Part shown: positions 25,657 to 33,247 of the stretch, piece after piece
Layout: the number at the start of each line of letters is the position of its first letter
Numbering within the stretch: position 1 is the first letter of the stretch
Program-made: the position numbers and the translations under genes
Notes under the pieces: generated by a model
The model's input: only the letters and a program-made list of their open reading frames with translations
Database searches by the model: none
Told to the model about the DNA's origin: nothing
From: Actinobacteria bacterium OV320
Lineage (GTDB): Bacteria > Actinomycetota > Actinomycetes > Streptomycetales > Streptomycetaceae
Assembly: GCA_001298545.1 (NCBI GenBank)
Contig: LJCX01000026.1
Span: 186,001-250,000, forward strand
DNA length: 64,000 nt
Direction of reading: 5' to 3'

Positions 25657-26747
25657 GGACGCGCCGCAGGGCCGTCGTCGCGGTGCTCGCCGCGGCGCTC
25701 CTGACGCTGCCCCTGGCCGCCTGCGGAGGAGACGAGAAGGCGGCCGGCGAAGGCTTCACCGTCGGGCTGCTGCTGCCGAGCCGCATGGTCCCGCGCTGGG
25801 AACACGCGGACCGGCCGCTGATCGAGGCGCAGGTGAGGAAGCTCTGCCCCGGCTGCCGGACGGAATACGCCAACGCCGAGAACGACGTCACCCGACAGCG
25901 GCAGCAGATGATCTCCATGATCACCAAGGGGGCCCGGGTCCTGATCCTCGACGCCGCCGACACCCGGGCGCTGCGCTCCTCCATCCAGGAGGCGGACCGG
26001 GCGGGTGTCCCGGTGATCGCCTACGACCGCCTCGCCGAGGGCCCGATCACCGGCTACGTCGGCTTCGACGGCGTCATGGTCGGCAGACTCCAGGGCGAGG
26101 CGCTCCTGAAGGCTCTGGGACTGAAAGCGGGGCAGAGCGCCGAGAGCGACAACGTCGTCATGATGAACGGCGATCCGACCAGCCCCAACGCGGAGTCGTA
26201 CCGCAAGGGCGCGCTGTCCGTCCTCACCGGCGAGGTGCGGATCGCCCGGTCCTACAACACCCCGGGCTGGAGCACCCAGAACGCCCACACCAACATGAAC
26301 GCCGCCATCGCGGCCCTCGGTCCGGACCGGATCGACGCGGTCCTCGCGGCCAACGACAACATCGCCGCGGGCGTCGTCGCCGCGCTCAAGAGCGCCGGCG
26401 TCACCGACCTCCCGCCCGTCACCGGCCAGGACGCAGACCTCGACGCGGTGCGGCGCGTCGTCAAGGGCGAGCAGTACATGACGGTCTACAAGCCGTTCGC
26501 GAAGGAGGCCGCCGCGGTCGCCGCCATGGCCGTCGCCGTCGGCCGGGGCGAGGACCCCCGGGACAGCGCCACCACCACCGTCGACAGCCCCACCACGAAG
26601 CGCATCCCGGCCGTCCTGCTCCAGCCGCGTCCGGTGACGGCCCGTGACGTCGAGCGGACGCTGGTCAAGGGCGGCCTGTACACGACGGGTCAGATCTGCA
26701 CCCGTGAGCTCCTGAAGGCCTGTGCGAGGGCGGGACTCACCCGCTGA
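25653..26747 (+). CDS. Sugar-binding lipoprotein (XylF-like, copy 2), coupled to phosphatase
   Basis: A 364-residue lipoprotein with basic N-terminus and lipobox LPLAACGGD (C24). It parallels copy 1 throughout: EGFTVGLLLPSRMVPRWEHADRP, MITKGARVLILDAAD, PVIAYDRLAEGPITGYVGFD, VVMMNGDPTSPNAES, and the paired C-terminal Cys (ICTRELLKAC). The GTG start at 25653 lies within the phosphatase stop (GTGA), so it is co-translated with it. No permease or ATPase accompanies this copy. It could be a sugar sensor for the phosphatase, or an extra binding protein for the 20.7-kb permease (inference). Confidence 0.88.
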   Translation: MRTRRRAVVAVLAAALLTLPLAACGGDEKAAGEGFTVGLLLPSRMVPRWEHADRPLIEAQVRKLCPGCRTEYANAENDVTRQRQQMISMITKGARVLILDAADTRALRSSIQEADRAGVPVIAYDRLAEGPITGYVGFDGVMVGRLQGEALLKALGLKAGQSAESDNVVMMNGDPTSPNAESYRKGALSVLTGEVRIARSYNTPGWSTQNAHTNMNAAIAALGPDRIDAVLAANDNIAAGVVAALKSAGVTDLPPVTGQDADLDAVRRVVKGEQYMTVYKPFAKEAAAVAAMAVAVGRGEDPRDSATTTVDSPTTKRIPAVLLQPRPVTARDVERTLVKGGLYTTGQICTRELLKACARAGLTR

Positions 26748-26762
26748 GCCGCCGGGAGCCCG

Positions 26763-27053
26763 TCAGTGCTGGTGCGGCTGCTGGTGCGGCGCGCCGTACT
26801 GCTGGCCGCCGAAGCCGCCCGCGGCCTGCGCCGTCAACTGCTCCGCCTGCTCCTTGGTCAGCTTCTGCTCGGCACCGCAGAACGTGCACTGCGTCGCGTG
26901 ACTCGTCGAGATCGGGAACAGCGGCACGAAGAACAGCGTGAACTTCGTGACCCGCTTGCGCAGCGTGTGCGCGGCGGGGTTGCCGCAACGGCCGCACACG
27001 AGCGTCAGTATCGCCAGCTGGTAGAGGTATCCCTTGGTGCCGAAGATGATCAC
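26763..27053 (-). CDS. Small zinc-ribbon protein
   Basis: A 96-residue protein with two knuckles, CGRCGN and CTFCG, about 38 residues apart, and a hydrophobic stretch KFTLFFVPLFPISTSH between them. The tail is Gly/Gln/His-rich (PHQQPHQH), possibly also metal-binding. This is the zinc-ribbon_15 family common in actinobacteria, of unknown function, perhaps membrane-associated. The GTG at 27053 is chosen because AAGGAAG lies 6 nt upstream; a longer frame with a TAVRTAV-type repeat is a non-coding translation of tandem repeats. Convergent with the lipoprotein gene (15 bp apart). Confidence 0.8.
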   Translation of the reverse strand: MIIFGTKGYLYQLAILTLVCGRCGNPAAHTLRKRVTKFTLFFVPLFPISTSHATQCTFCGAEQKLTKEQAEQLTAQAAGGFGGQQYGAPHQQPHQH

Positions 27054-27115
27054 GCTGTGCTTCCTTCTGGGTGAGTGTCCGTCCGGGCGGGTCGCCGTCG
27101 GGACGGCGGTCGGGA

Positions 27116-27178
27116 CCGCTGTCCGCACCGCTGTCCGCACCGCACAGTCTGCTGCATGGCCGGCTCACCCGGGTGAGC
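27116..27178. promoter_or_regulatory. Tandem repeat and 16-bp palindrome in divergent promoter region
   Basis: The 258-bp gap between the zinc-ribbon and SMP-30-like genes contains a 12-bp unit CCGCTGTCCGCA repeated in tandem (27116-27139) and a perfect palindrome GCTCACCCGGGTGAGC (27163-27178). The palindrome core TCACCCGGGTGA recurs at 35763-35774 near the second surface-protein copy. It could be an operator serving both divergent genes. Confidence 0.45.
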
Positions 27179-27311
27179 GGCAGGCGGGTCGATGCCCTGG
27201 GCCACGCGGGCGATCCCCCGGCCACGACTGCGGCGGGCGCCGCCGGCCCACGGCCATGGTCGTCTGGCCGCCGCACGGCGGCGTTTCCGGCTGCTCCGCA
27301 AGGTAGGTCAC

Positions 27312-28292
27312 ATGCCCCGAGTCCCCCGTTCGGCGGGCGTCACCGCCGCCGCCCTCGCCCTCGGCCTGCTCGCCACGGCCCCCGCCGTCTCGGACGAACC
27401 GGCGGTCTCCGCTCCGCGCGTCGTCGCCCACTTCGACCTCGCCAAGGGCCAGTCACCGGAGAACATCGCCCTCGAACCCGACGGCTCCGCCGACCTGACG
27501 TTCTCCACCGCCCGGCAGGTCGTCAACGTCACCCGGCAGGGCAGGACGCGGCTCCTCGCGACCCTGCCCGCCGTGACGAACCCGCAGACACCCGTCGTCG
27601 GCAGGGCCGTCGTCCTCGGCATCGTCCGCGTACAGGACGGCACCCTGTACGTCAACTACGCCACCGGCACCCGCGCGACCGGCATCTGGCGCATCCCCTC
27701 CGGCGGCGGCAAGCCCCGGCAGATCGCACAGCTGCCGCCGAACGGGTTCCCCAACGGCCTCGCCCTCGACGAGCGCCGGGGCGTGTTCTACGTCGCGGAC
27801 TCGGTGCTGGGCACCGTCTGGCGCGTCCCGCGCTCGGGCGGCAAGCCCACGGCGTGGGCCGAGGGAGCGCTGCTCCAGCCCCTCAACGCACCGCCGGCGG
27901 CCCGCGTCGGAGTCAACGGCCTCAAGGTCCACCGCGACGCCGTGTGGGTGTCCAACACCAACGCGGGCACGCTGCTGCGCATCCCCGTGCGGGCGAGCGG
28001 CTGCGCCGGCGCGATCGAGACCCGGGCGACGGGCCTCTTCGCGATCGACGACTTCGCGTTCCTGGACCGGCACCGCGACACGGTTCTCGCCGCCCTGATC
28101 GGCGGCAGCGAGATCGCCCAGGTCCGCCCGGACGGTACCCGCCGCATCGTCCTCACCCGACAGGACGGGCTGTCCAACCCCAGCTCGGTGGCGGTACGCG
28201 GCCGGACCGCCTACGTCCCCAGCGCGGCGTACTTCAAGCAGCCCGACCCGAACCTGCTCCTGGCCCGCGTCCACCAGCGCGACCGCGGCTAG
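27312..28292 (+). CDS. Secreted SMP-30/ScyD-like beta-propeller protein
   Basis: A 326-residue protein with a signal peptide (about 1-27, TAAALALGLLATAPAVS) and repeated propeller-like blades: ENIALEPDGSADLTFS, GIWRIPSGGGKPRQIAQL, FPNGLALDERRGVFYVAD, TVWRVPRSGGKP, GVNGLKVHRDAVWVSNT, LSNPSSVAVRGRTAYV. The pattern is that of SMP-30/gluconolactonase/strictosidine-synthase-like proteins. The classic metal ligands could not be assigned with certainty, so lactonase activity is only a possibility. A 13-bp terminator hairpin follows. Confidence 0.8.
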   Translation: MPRVPRSAGVTAAALALGLLATAPAVSDEPAVSAPRVVAHFDLAKGQSPENIALEPDGSADLTFSTARQVVNVTRQGRTRLLATLPAVTNPQTPVVGRAVVLGIVRVQDGTLYVNYATGTRATGIWRIPSGGGKPRQIAQLPPNGFPNGLALDERRGVFYVADSVLGTVWRVPRSGGKPTAWAEGALLQPLNAPPAARVGVNGLKVHRDAVWVSNTNAGTLLRIPVRASGCAGAIETRATGLFAIDDFAFLDRHRDTVLAALIGGSEIAQVRPDGTRRIVLTRQDGLSNPSSVAVRGRTAYVPSAAYFKQPDPNLLLARVHQRDRG

Positions 28293-28300
28293 CCGCCGGG

Positions 28301-28334
28301 CGGCCCCGTACCCGGAAGGCGGGGTACGGGGCCG
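28301..28334. terminator. Terminator after SMP-30-like gene
   Basis: Perfect 13-bp arms (CGGCCCCGTACCC and complement, 28301-28313 / 28322-28334) with an 8-nt loop lie between the SMP-30-like stop and the oppositely oriented isomerase remnant, so it can serve both. Confidence 0.88.
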
Positions 28335-28342
28335 CAGGGGGA

Positions 28343-28549
28343 TCAGACCGCGGATGCCGCGCTGTGCAGGTTCTTGGCCGCCAGGGCGAGTCCCTCGGTC
28401 TGTGAGTAGGCGGCGTCCTCGTGCTCGATGTTCACGGCCATGTCCGGGTCGATCTCGGCGAGGGCGCGCAGGAACTCGGTCCAGAAGGGGACGTCGTTGC
28501 CGAGACCCACGGCGACGAACTTCCAGGCCGGGTTCTCCGGCCACGCGTT
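28343..28549 (-). pseudogene. C-terminal remnant of a sugar isomerase/epimerase (TIM barrel)
   Basis: On the minus strand the last ~68 codons of a xylose-isomerase-like TIM-barrel protein are intact up to a TGA at 28343-28345: NAWPENPAWKFVAVGLGND, then FWTEFLRALAEIDPDMAVN, then IEHEDAAYSQTEGLALAA. EIDPDMAVNIEHED is the metal/substrate-site signature of this family. Homology stops abruptly near 28550, where the TnpB element begins, so about three quarters of the gene is missing. The gene is therefore dead. See the LacI remnant on the other side of the element. Confidence 0.82.
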
Positions 28550-30298
28550 GCACCGTTCTCGGTGGGGAACTGACGTTCTCTCATCGAATGCGTGACCTTC
28601 GCGGATGGTGCTCGTTTCTCATGGCGACGGGATCTTCGGGTGGGGCCGGGCGGGGGGTGACAGGGTGCGTGGGCTGAGAAGTGTCGCGGCGCCGTTCGTC
28701 ACTCCCGGGCCGTCCGGTGTGGCCGTCCGGACCCGTCTCAAGTGCCTGACCTCGGACGATGAGAAGGTGCTGCGCCTGGTCGGCGGGCATCTCGGGTCGT
28801 TGGCTTCGAAGGATCTGAAGGCGCGCTGCCGGGACGGTCTGTCGCATTCCGGTGAGGGGTGGGCGGTCCGTAAGCGGGAACTGACGCCGCTGTCGTCGTC
28901 GCGGTGGGCGGGCAGTATCACCAAGGCCTCGCATGACCAGTGGGCACTGGCCCGCCGCTGCCAGCTTGCGCACATCCAGAACCTGGAAACCGGTGTCCGC
29001 ACCATCGAGGACCGGCTGGCGCTGCCGGTCGGGCAGAAGGGGACGAAGAAGGCGCCGGGGGGTTACCGCTCCCAGCGGGAATGGCATGCCAAGTCGAGGC
29101 GGCTGCGGGTGCTTCAGGACCGGCTGGCTTCCGTGCGGGCCGACCGCGAGGCCGGACTCGTGCATATCGTGCGGGGCGGCAAGCGGCTGGTCCGCGACCG
29201 GCAGCATCTGGAGGCGGCCCAGCTGACGGAGTCCGTGTGGCGTGGGCGGTGGGAGGCGGAGCGCTGGTTCTGCCAGGCGGACGGTGAGTCGGGCAAGCGC
29301 TACGGCAACGAGACGATCCGGATCAGCCCCGACGGCGAGGTGAGCATCAGACTCCCCGCGCCGCTGGCGTATCTGGCGAACGCCCCGCACGGACGCTACG
29401 TCCTGGCGTGCCGGGTCGTGTTCGCGCACCGGGGCGCGGAGTGGGCGGACCGCGTCGCGGCCGACCGGGCGATCGCCTACCGCATCCACCTCGATACCGG
29501 CCGGGAGCGCTGGTATGAGACCGCGTCCTGGCAGATCCCGGTTACACAGACCGTCCCGATCGAGGCCGCGCTCGCCCATGGCGTGATCGGTGTCGACATG
29601 AACGCCGATCACCTGGCCGCCTGGCGCCTGGACGGCCACGGCAACCCGACCGGCAGCCCGCGCCGCTTCTTCTACGACCTGAGCGGCACCCGCGAGCACC
29701 GTGACGCGCAGGTCCGCCACGCCCTGACCCGCCTGCTGCACTGGGCCCGCGCCTGTGGTGTGAAGGCGGTCGCGGTGGAGGACCTGGACTTCACCACCGA
29801 GAAGACCCGGGAGAAGCACGGCCGCAGGAAACGCTTCCGCCGGCTGATCTCCGGCATGCCCACCGCCAGGCTCCGCGCCCGGCTGGCCTCGATGGCGGAT
29901 CAGACGGGGATCGCGGTCATCGCCGTGGACCCGGCCTACACCAGCCGCTGGGGCGCCCAGCACTGGCAGAAACCCCTCACCACGACAACGCGTAAGACCA
30001 CCCGCCACGATGCTGCCGCCGTGGCGATCGGAAGGCGCGCCCAGGGACACCCGATCCGGCGACGGACGACACCGCCCCCACAGCACCGGAGTGATGCGGT
30101 GGGGCATCGGACCGTCCAGGCCGCACTGGGTGTTTCTGGGCGTGAGGGAACCCGCCCCCGCATCCTCGGACCACGGACACGATCCGTCGGCGCCGGACGC
30201 GGAACGAACGCGGGCAACCAGAACGCCCAACACCGTCCGGGGCGTTCGGCCGAGCATGAATCCTGGAAACAGGACTCACTCCCGCTCAGCCCCTAGGA
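28550..30298 (+). mobile_element. TnpB-only element (IS605/IS1341-like) replacing the 5' ends of two genes
   Basis: The element is defined by the tnpB-like gene and by the points where homology to the flanking truncated genes ends; its exact termini are not determined. No tnpA (Y1 transposase) is present. A TCCTG-GAAA-CAGGA hairpin (30261-30274) lies just inside the right end, overlapping the 3' end of tnpB, where subterminal hairpins and guide-RNA ends of such elements are usually found. The left boundary lies after 28549. Confidence 0.7.
28605..30296 (+). CDS. tnpB: TnpB-like RuvC nuclease without zinc finger
   Basis: Up to 563 residues. RuvC acidic residues can be assigned: D331 (GVIGVDMNADH), E392 (VAVEDLDF) and D469 (TTRHDAAAVAIGRR). 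Between E392 and D469 there is no cysteine, so the CxxC...CxxC zinc ribbon of canonical TnpB is absent; VDPAYTSRWGAQHW occupies its place. Streptomyces has a TnpB branch of this type. TnpB proteins are RNA-guided DNA nucleases that aid element retention. The true start is uncertain: ATG 28605 or GTG 28719 (AVRTRLKCL follows). The Arg/Pro-rich C-terminal ~90 codons may mainly encode the guide-RNA region. Confidence 0.82.
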   Translation: MVLVSHGDGIFGWGRAGGDRVRGLRSVAAPFVTPGPSGVAVRTRLKCLTSDDEKVLRLVGGHLGSLASKDLKARCRDGLSHSGEGWAVRKRELTPLSSSRWAGSITKASHDQWALARRCQLAHIQNLETGVRTIEDRLALPVGQKGTKKAPGGYRSQREWHAKSRRLRVLQDRLASVRADREAGLVHIVRGGKRLVRDRQHLEAAQLTESVWRGRWEAERWFCQADGESGKRYGNETIRISPDGEVSIRLPAPLAYLANAPHGRYVLACRVVFAHRGAEWADRVAADRAIAYRIHLDTGRERWYETASWQIPVTQTVPIEAALAHGVIGVDMNADHLAAWRLDGHGNPTGSPRRFFYDLSGTREHRDAQVRHALTRLLHWARACGVKAVAVEDLDFTTEKTREKHGRRKRFRRLISGMPTARLRARLASMADQTGIAVIAVDPAYTSRWGAQHWQKPLTTTTRKTTRHDAAAVAIGRRAQGHPIRRRTTPPPQHRSDAVGHRTVQAALGVSGREGTRPRILGPRTRSVGAGRGTNAGNQNAQHRPGRSAEHESWKQDSLPLSP

Positions 30299-30738
30299 AC
30301 GGTGTCATCGCCACCGACCGGCGGCGCGGCTACCGCACGGCCATGCGCCGCCGCGGGCTCGAGGCCGGCATCCGGGTGCTGCACGGCGACAACACGGAGG
30401 AGGGCGGCGAACACGCGGCCCGTCGGCTCATCGAGGCCGACGACCTGCCCACGGCGGTCGTGGCCTTCAACGACCAGTGCGCCATCGGGGTCCTCGCCGC
30501 CCTCGCCCGGGCGGGCGTGGCCGTCCCGGGGCGCGTCTCGGTGGTCGGCTACGACGACGACACGCTCGCCCGGCTGAGCTGCTTCAACCTGACGACCGTC
30601 AGCCAGGGCGCCCGGGAGCAGGCCCGGCACGCGGTGACCGCCGCCGTCGAACGCCTCGACCAGGGCCGCACCGAGGCACGAGAGGTCGTCCTCACCCCCC
30701 GTCTCGTCCGTCGCGGCACCACGGCCGCGCCGGCCTGA
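30299..30738 (+). pseudogene. C-terminal remnant of a LacI-family regulator
   Basis: From just after the TnpB element the frame encodes the second half of a LacI/GalR effector domain: RRRGYRTAMRRRGLEAGIRV, then ADDLPTAVVAFNDQCAIGVL, VPGRVSVVGYDDDTLARL, LTTVSQGAREQARHAV and LTPRLVRRGTT to a normal stop at 30738. The HTH and first half of the effector domain are missing, so it cannot bind DNA. It is open in frame with sequence inside the element, but that is fortuitous. Together with the isomerase remnant it marks an insertion-deletion. Confidence 0.85.
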
Positions 30739-30775
30739 CGGGGGCGCGGCGCGGGGCTCCGGAGCGGGGTCGGCC

Positions 30776-31519
30776 TCAGGCCGCCGGGCGTACCAGGCCG
30801 TACTCGTAGGCGAAGGCGACCGCCTGGACCCGGGCGCGGGCGCCGATCTTGGCGAGGATGTGGCTGACGTGGGACTTCACGGTGGTCGGGGCGATGGACA
30901 GCCGTGCGGCGATCTCCGCGTTGGACCAGCCGGAGGCGACGGCGACGAGGACATCGCGTTCGCGCCCGGTGAAGGTGTCGGGTCCGAGGGCCCGCTCGCC
31001 GGGGCGCGGGGCGCGCTCATGGCGGACGGTGTCGATGAGCGTGCGGGTCAGCTCGGGGGTGATGACGGCGTCTCCGGCTGCCACGACGCGGACGGCCGCG
31101 GTGAGTTCGTGGGCGGTGGCGTCCTCCAGGAGGAATCCGCCGGCGCCCGCGCGCAGCGCGGCGTAGGCGTACCCCTCGTCACCGGTGGAGGTCAGCACCA
31201 GGATCCGCGGCGGCTGCCCGACCGGCCCGACCGGCCCGGCGGGGCCGGGGGCCTCGGTGGGGCCGGGGACCGCGGTGGGGCCGGGGACCGCGGTGAGGCG
31301 TGGTGGGTGGGCGATACGGCGGATGGTCTCGATGTCGTCCGTCCAGGGATGCCGGCCGCCGAGCAGGACGACGTCGGGACGGAGCGCGGCGCTCATCCGG
31401 ACCGCTTCTGCCCTGCTCGCCGTGTCGCCCACGACGGTCAGGTCGGGCTCGGCGGTCAGCAGCATGCGCAGGCCGACGCGTTGAAGGGACTGGTCGTTGG
31501 CGATGAGTACGGAGGCCAT
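30776..31519 (-). CDS. Atypical NarL/LuxR-type response regulator
   Basis: A 247-residue regulator with a REC-like domain (about 1-145) and a LuxR HTH (about 180-240, FTGRERDVLVAVASGWSNAEIAARLSIAPTTVKSHVSHI split over two helices). The phospho-acceptor position is not Asp: RPDVVLLGGRHPWTDD replaces the usual VVLMDIRMPGMDG. The early acidic pair is also altered (IANDQSL). The REC domain carries a Pro/Gly-rich insert (AVPGPTAVPGPTEAPGP) encoded by an 18-bp tandem repeat. It is probably phosphorylation-independent. Start at 31519 is favoured by GGAG 9 nt upstream; an ATG at 31534 is the alternative. No kinase gene is adjacent. Confidence 0.83.
   Translation of the reverse strand: MASVLIANDQSLQRVGLRMLLTAEPDLTVVGDTASRAEAVRMSAALRPDVVLLGGRHPWTDDIETIRRIAHPPRLTAVPGPTAVPGPTEAPGPAGPVGPVGQPPRILVLTSTGDEGYAYAALRAGAGGFLLEDATAHELTAAVRVVAAGDAVITPELTRTLIDTVRHERAPRPGERALGPDTFTGRERDVLVAVASGWSNAEIAARLSIAPTTVKSHVSHILAKIGARARVQAVAFAYEYGLVRPAA
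31245..31295. repeat. 18-bp tandem repeat inside the response-regulator gene
   Basis: The unit CGGTGGGGCCGGGGACCG occurs at 31255-31272 and 31273-31290, with degenerate copies on both sides. It encodes the Pro-Gly-rich insert in the receiver domain, a place where replication slippage could change the loop length. Confidence 0.75.
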
Positions 31520-31559
31520 GGCTGTGTTCTCCATGCGAGTGGGGGCGTACGCCTCTCAT

Positions 31560-31626
31560 GAACGAAACGGTTTCGTTCACTTGATAGTCAGACTAGCCCT
31601 CGAAGTCATCGAAACGACAGCGTTTC
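31560..31626. promoter_or_regulatory. Two GAAAC/GTTTC palindromes upstream of the response regulator
   Basis: Site 1 is GAACGAAAC-G-GTTTCGTTC (31560-31578), a perfect 9-bp inverted repeat with one central base. Site 2 is GAAACG-ACAG-CGTTTC (31611-31626). They share the GAAACG half-site and lie 40-110 bp upstream of the start codon at 31519, in a gap whose base composition is clearly less G+C-rich. They are likely operators for a LacI- or TetR-type protein. Confidence 0.6.
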
Positions 31627-31674
31627 CTTGTGGTGTGGGTCACAATCGGTGGACGGGTCGGGCTGTGCCGCGAA

Positions 31675-31702
31675 AGGGCCGGCCCCGCAGGGGTCCGGCC
31701 CT
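31675..31702 (-). terminator. Terminator of the D,D-carboxypeptidase gene
   Basis: A stem AGGGCCGG(C)CCC against GGG(T)CCGGCCCT with one bulged base, loop of 3-4 nt, about 25 bp after the stop codon of the leftward gene. Confidence 0.7.
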
Positions 31703-31727
31703 CTCGTCGCGCGGGGGGCGTTCTTCG

Positions 31728-33101
31728 CTACGCCCAGCAGCCGTTCACGGTGGCCGCGAGGCCGTCCATGGCGTCCTTGATGTCGTTCGGGTTGGCCGTG
31801 GAGTTGTTCTCGATGAAGGAGAAGACCTTCCACTTGCCGTCCTTGCCCTGGGTCAGACCGCTCAGGGCGATGGCTCCGGTGAGGGTGCCCGTCTTCGCGT
31901 GCACCTTGCCGACCGCGCACTTGGAGTTCACGTCGTCGAAGCGGCCCCATTCCGGACCGAGCGTGCTGCCGGCCTCACCGGAGACGGGCAGCCCGTCGAG
32001 GATGGAGCCCAGAGTGGGGGAGTAACGCGATTCCGTCAGCAGTTCGAGGATTTCCGCGAGCGTGGCGGCCGGAATGCGATTGGCCCGCGAAAGGCCGCTT
32101 CCGTCGTAGATCTCGAAGTTGTCGAGGGAAACGCCGTACCGAAGGCTCAATACCTTGCGCACGACGTCCGTGCCGTCCTCGAAGGTGGCCGGGCGGCCCG
32201 TCCCGAGTGCGGTCATCCGCAGCAGGGTCTCGGCGATGTTGTTGTCGCTGACCTTGATCATCTTGTGGACGATCTCCGACAGCGCTGCCGACCGGTGCCG
32301 TGCCACCGGCACGTCGCCCGGGGCCGCCTCGGCGCGGGTGACGGCGCCGTCGACGGTGACCCCGGCCGCCGTGAGCTGCTGGGCGAAGACCTGCCCGGCG
32401 TCGATCGAGGTGTCCTGGACGCCGTGCCCGTCGACGACCAGGGCGCGCACCGGGGCGACGGAGTCGGGGTAGTAGCCGGTGTTCCAGCCGTTGGCCAGGG
32501 TCGGCGCGCCGAAGAGGCTGTCGTCCACGGCGACCTTCACCGACGTCAGCCCCGCCGCCTTGAGCCCGGCGACCACGGTCTTCGCCAGTTCGGCGAGGTC
32601 GGCGCTGGTCAGCGTACGGTCGCCGCCCCCGACCACGGTCAGGGTGCCGTTGCCGTAGACGACCTTCGTGGTGAACGTGTGGTCCGGGCCGAGCACGGTC
32701 AGGGCGGCGGTCGCCGTGGCGAGCTTGGTGTTGGACGCCGGCATCAGCGCGGTCGCCCCGTTGTGGTCCCACAAGGTGGTGTCCGACTCGGAGTCCAGGA
32801 CCACACCGCTGACCTCGGATCCCAGGCGCGGGTCGATGACGCGGGCCTCGAGATTGGCGACCAGTTGCCGGTCGTCCGCGTCGAGCGTCCGGCCCGCCGC
32901 CGTGTCCTTGGCCGTCGTGCCGATGCCCTTCTCGGCGGCGAACGCCGAGGGGCCGGCCAGGGCCGCCGAGGTGACGGGCAGGGCCAGCGCGAGCACGATC
33001 GCCCGCCGGACGCCGGTGCTGCTCTGCCTGGCCTTGCGGTGCCGGCGTCGACCGCCCGGGGCAAAGGAATGCACGGGCGTTTCCGCCATTATGTCGTTCA
33101 T
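31728..33101 (-). CDS. dacB: PBP4-type D-alanyl-D-alanine carboxypeptidase/endopeptidase
   Basis: A 457-residue class C penicillin-binding protein. An N-terminal basic segment and hydrophobic stretch (about 32-55, AIVLALALPVTSAALAG) act as signal. Active-site motifs are SxxK at S123/K126 (PASNTKL), SxN at about S285 (VSDNN) and KTG at about K403 (HAKTGTL). The DacB insert lies between the first two motifs. It trims or cleaves peptidoglycan cross-links outside the membrane. The frame could extend 35 codons upstream, but that part is over the low-G+C promoter; ATGs at 33101 and 33089 are the candidates. Confidence 0.9.
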   Translation of the reverse strand: MNDIMAETPVHSFAPGGRRRHRKARQSSTGVRRAIVLALALPVTSAALAGPSAFAAEKGIGTTAKDTAAGRTLDADDRQLVANLEARVIDPRLGSEVSGVVLDSESDTTLWDHNGATALMPASNTKLATATAALTVLGPDHTFTTKVVYGNGTLTVVGGGDRTLTSADLAELAKTVVAGLKAAGLTSVKVAVDDSLFGAPTLANGWNTGYYPDSVAPVRALVVDGHGVQDTSIDAGQVFAQQLTAAGVTVDGAVTRAEAAPGDVPVARHRSAALSEIVHKMIKVSDNNIAETLLRMTALGTGRPATFEDGTDVVRKVLSLRYGVSLDNFEIYDGSGLSRANRIPAATLAEILELLTESRYSPTLGSILDGLPVSGEAGSTLGPEWGRFDDVNSKCAVGKVHAKTGTLTGAIALSGLTQGKDGKWKVFSFIENNSTANPNDIKDAMDGLAATVNGCWA

Positions 33102-33247
33102 GGAGTATCTCAAGGCTTTCGTGTGGGGGCCCTGCGCGAGAGAATTCCGGCGCACCTTATCACCCGTCACATGCGACCCACAGGTAACAAAGTGCGCCGC
33201 TGACACCTTTTCAGCGGGCGGAAATCCCCCGGACTTTCACACGGAAT

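Noticed and set aside
26763..27140. Longer version of the zinc-ribbon protein with a TAVRTAVPTAV-type N-terminus
   Set aside because: The extension is a translation of tandem promoter repeats; the GTG at 27053 has a proper ribosome-binding site.
30010..30300. Reading the LacI remnant as one ORF starting inside the TnpB element
   Set aside because: The upstream part is antisense-like Arg/Pro-rich sequence of the element; effector-domain homology begins only after 30298.
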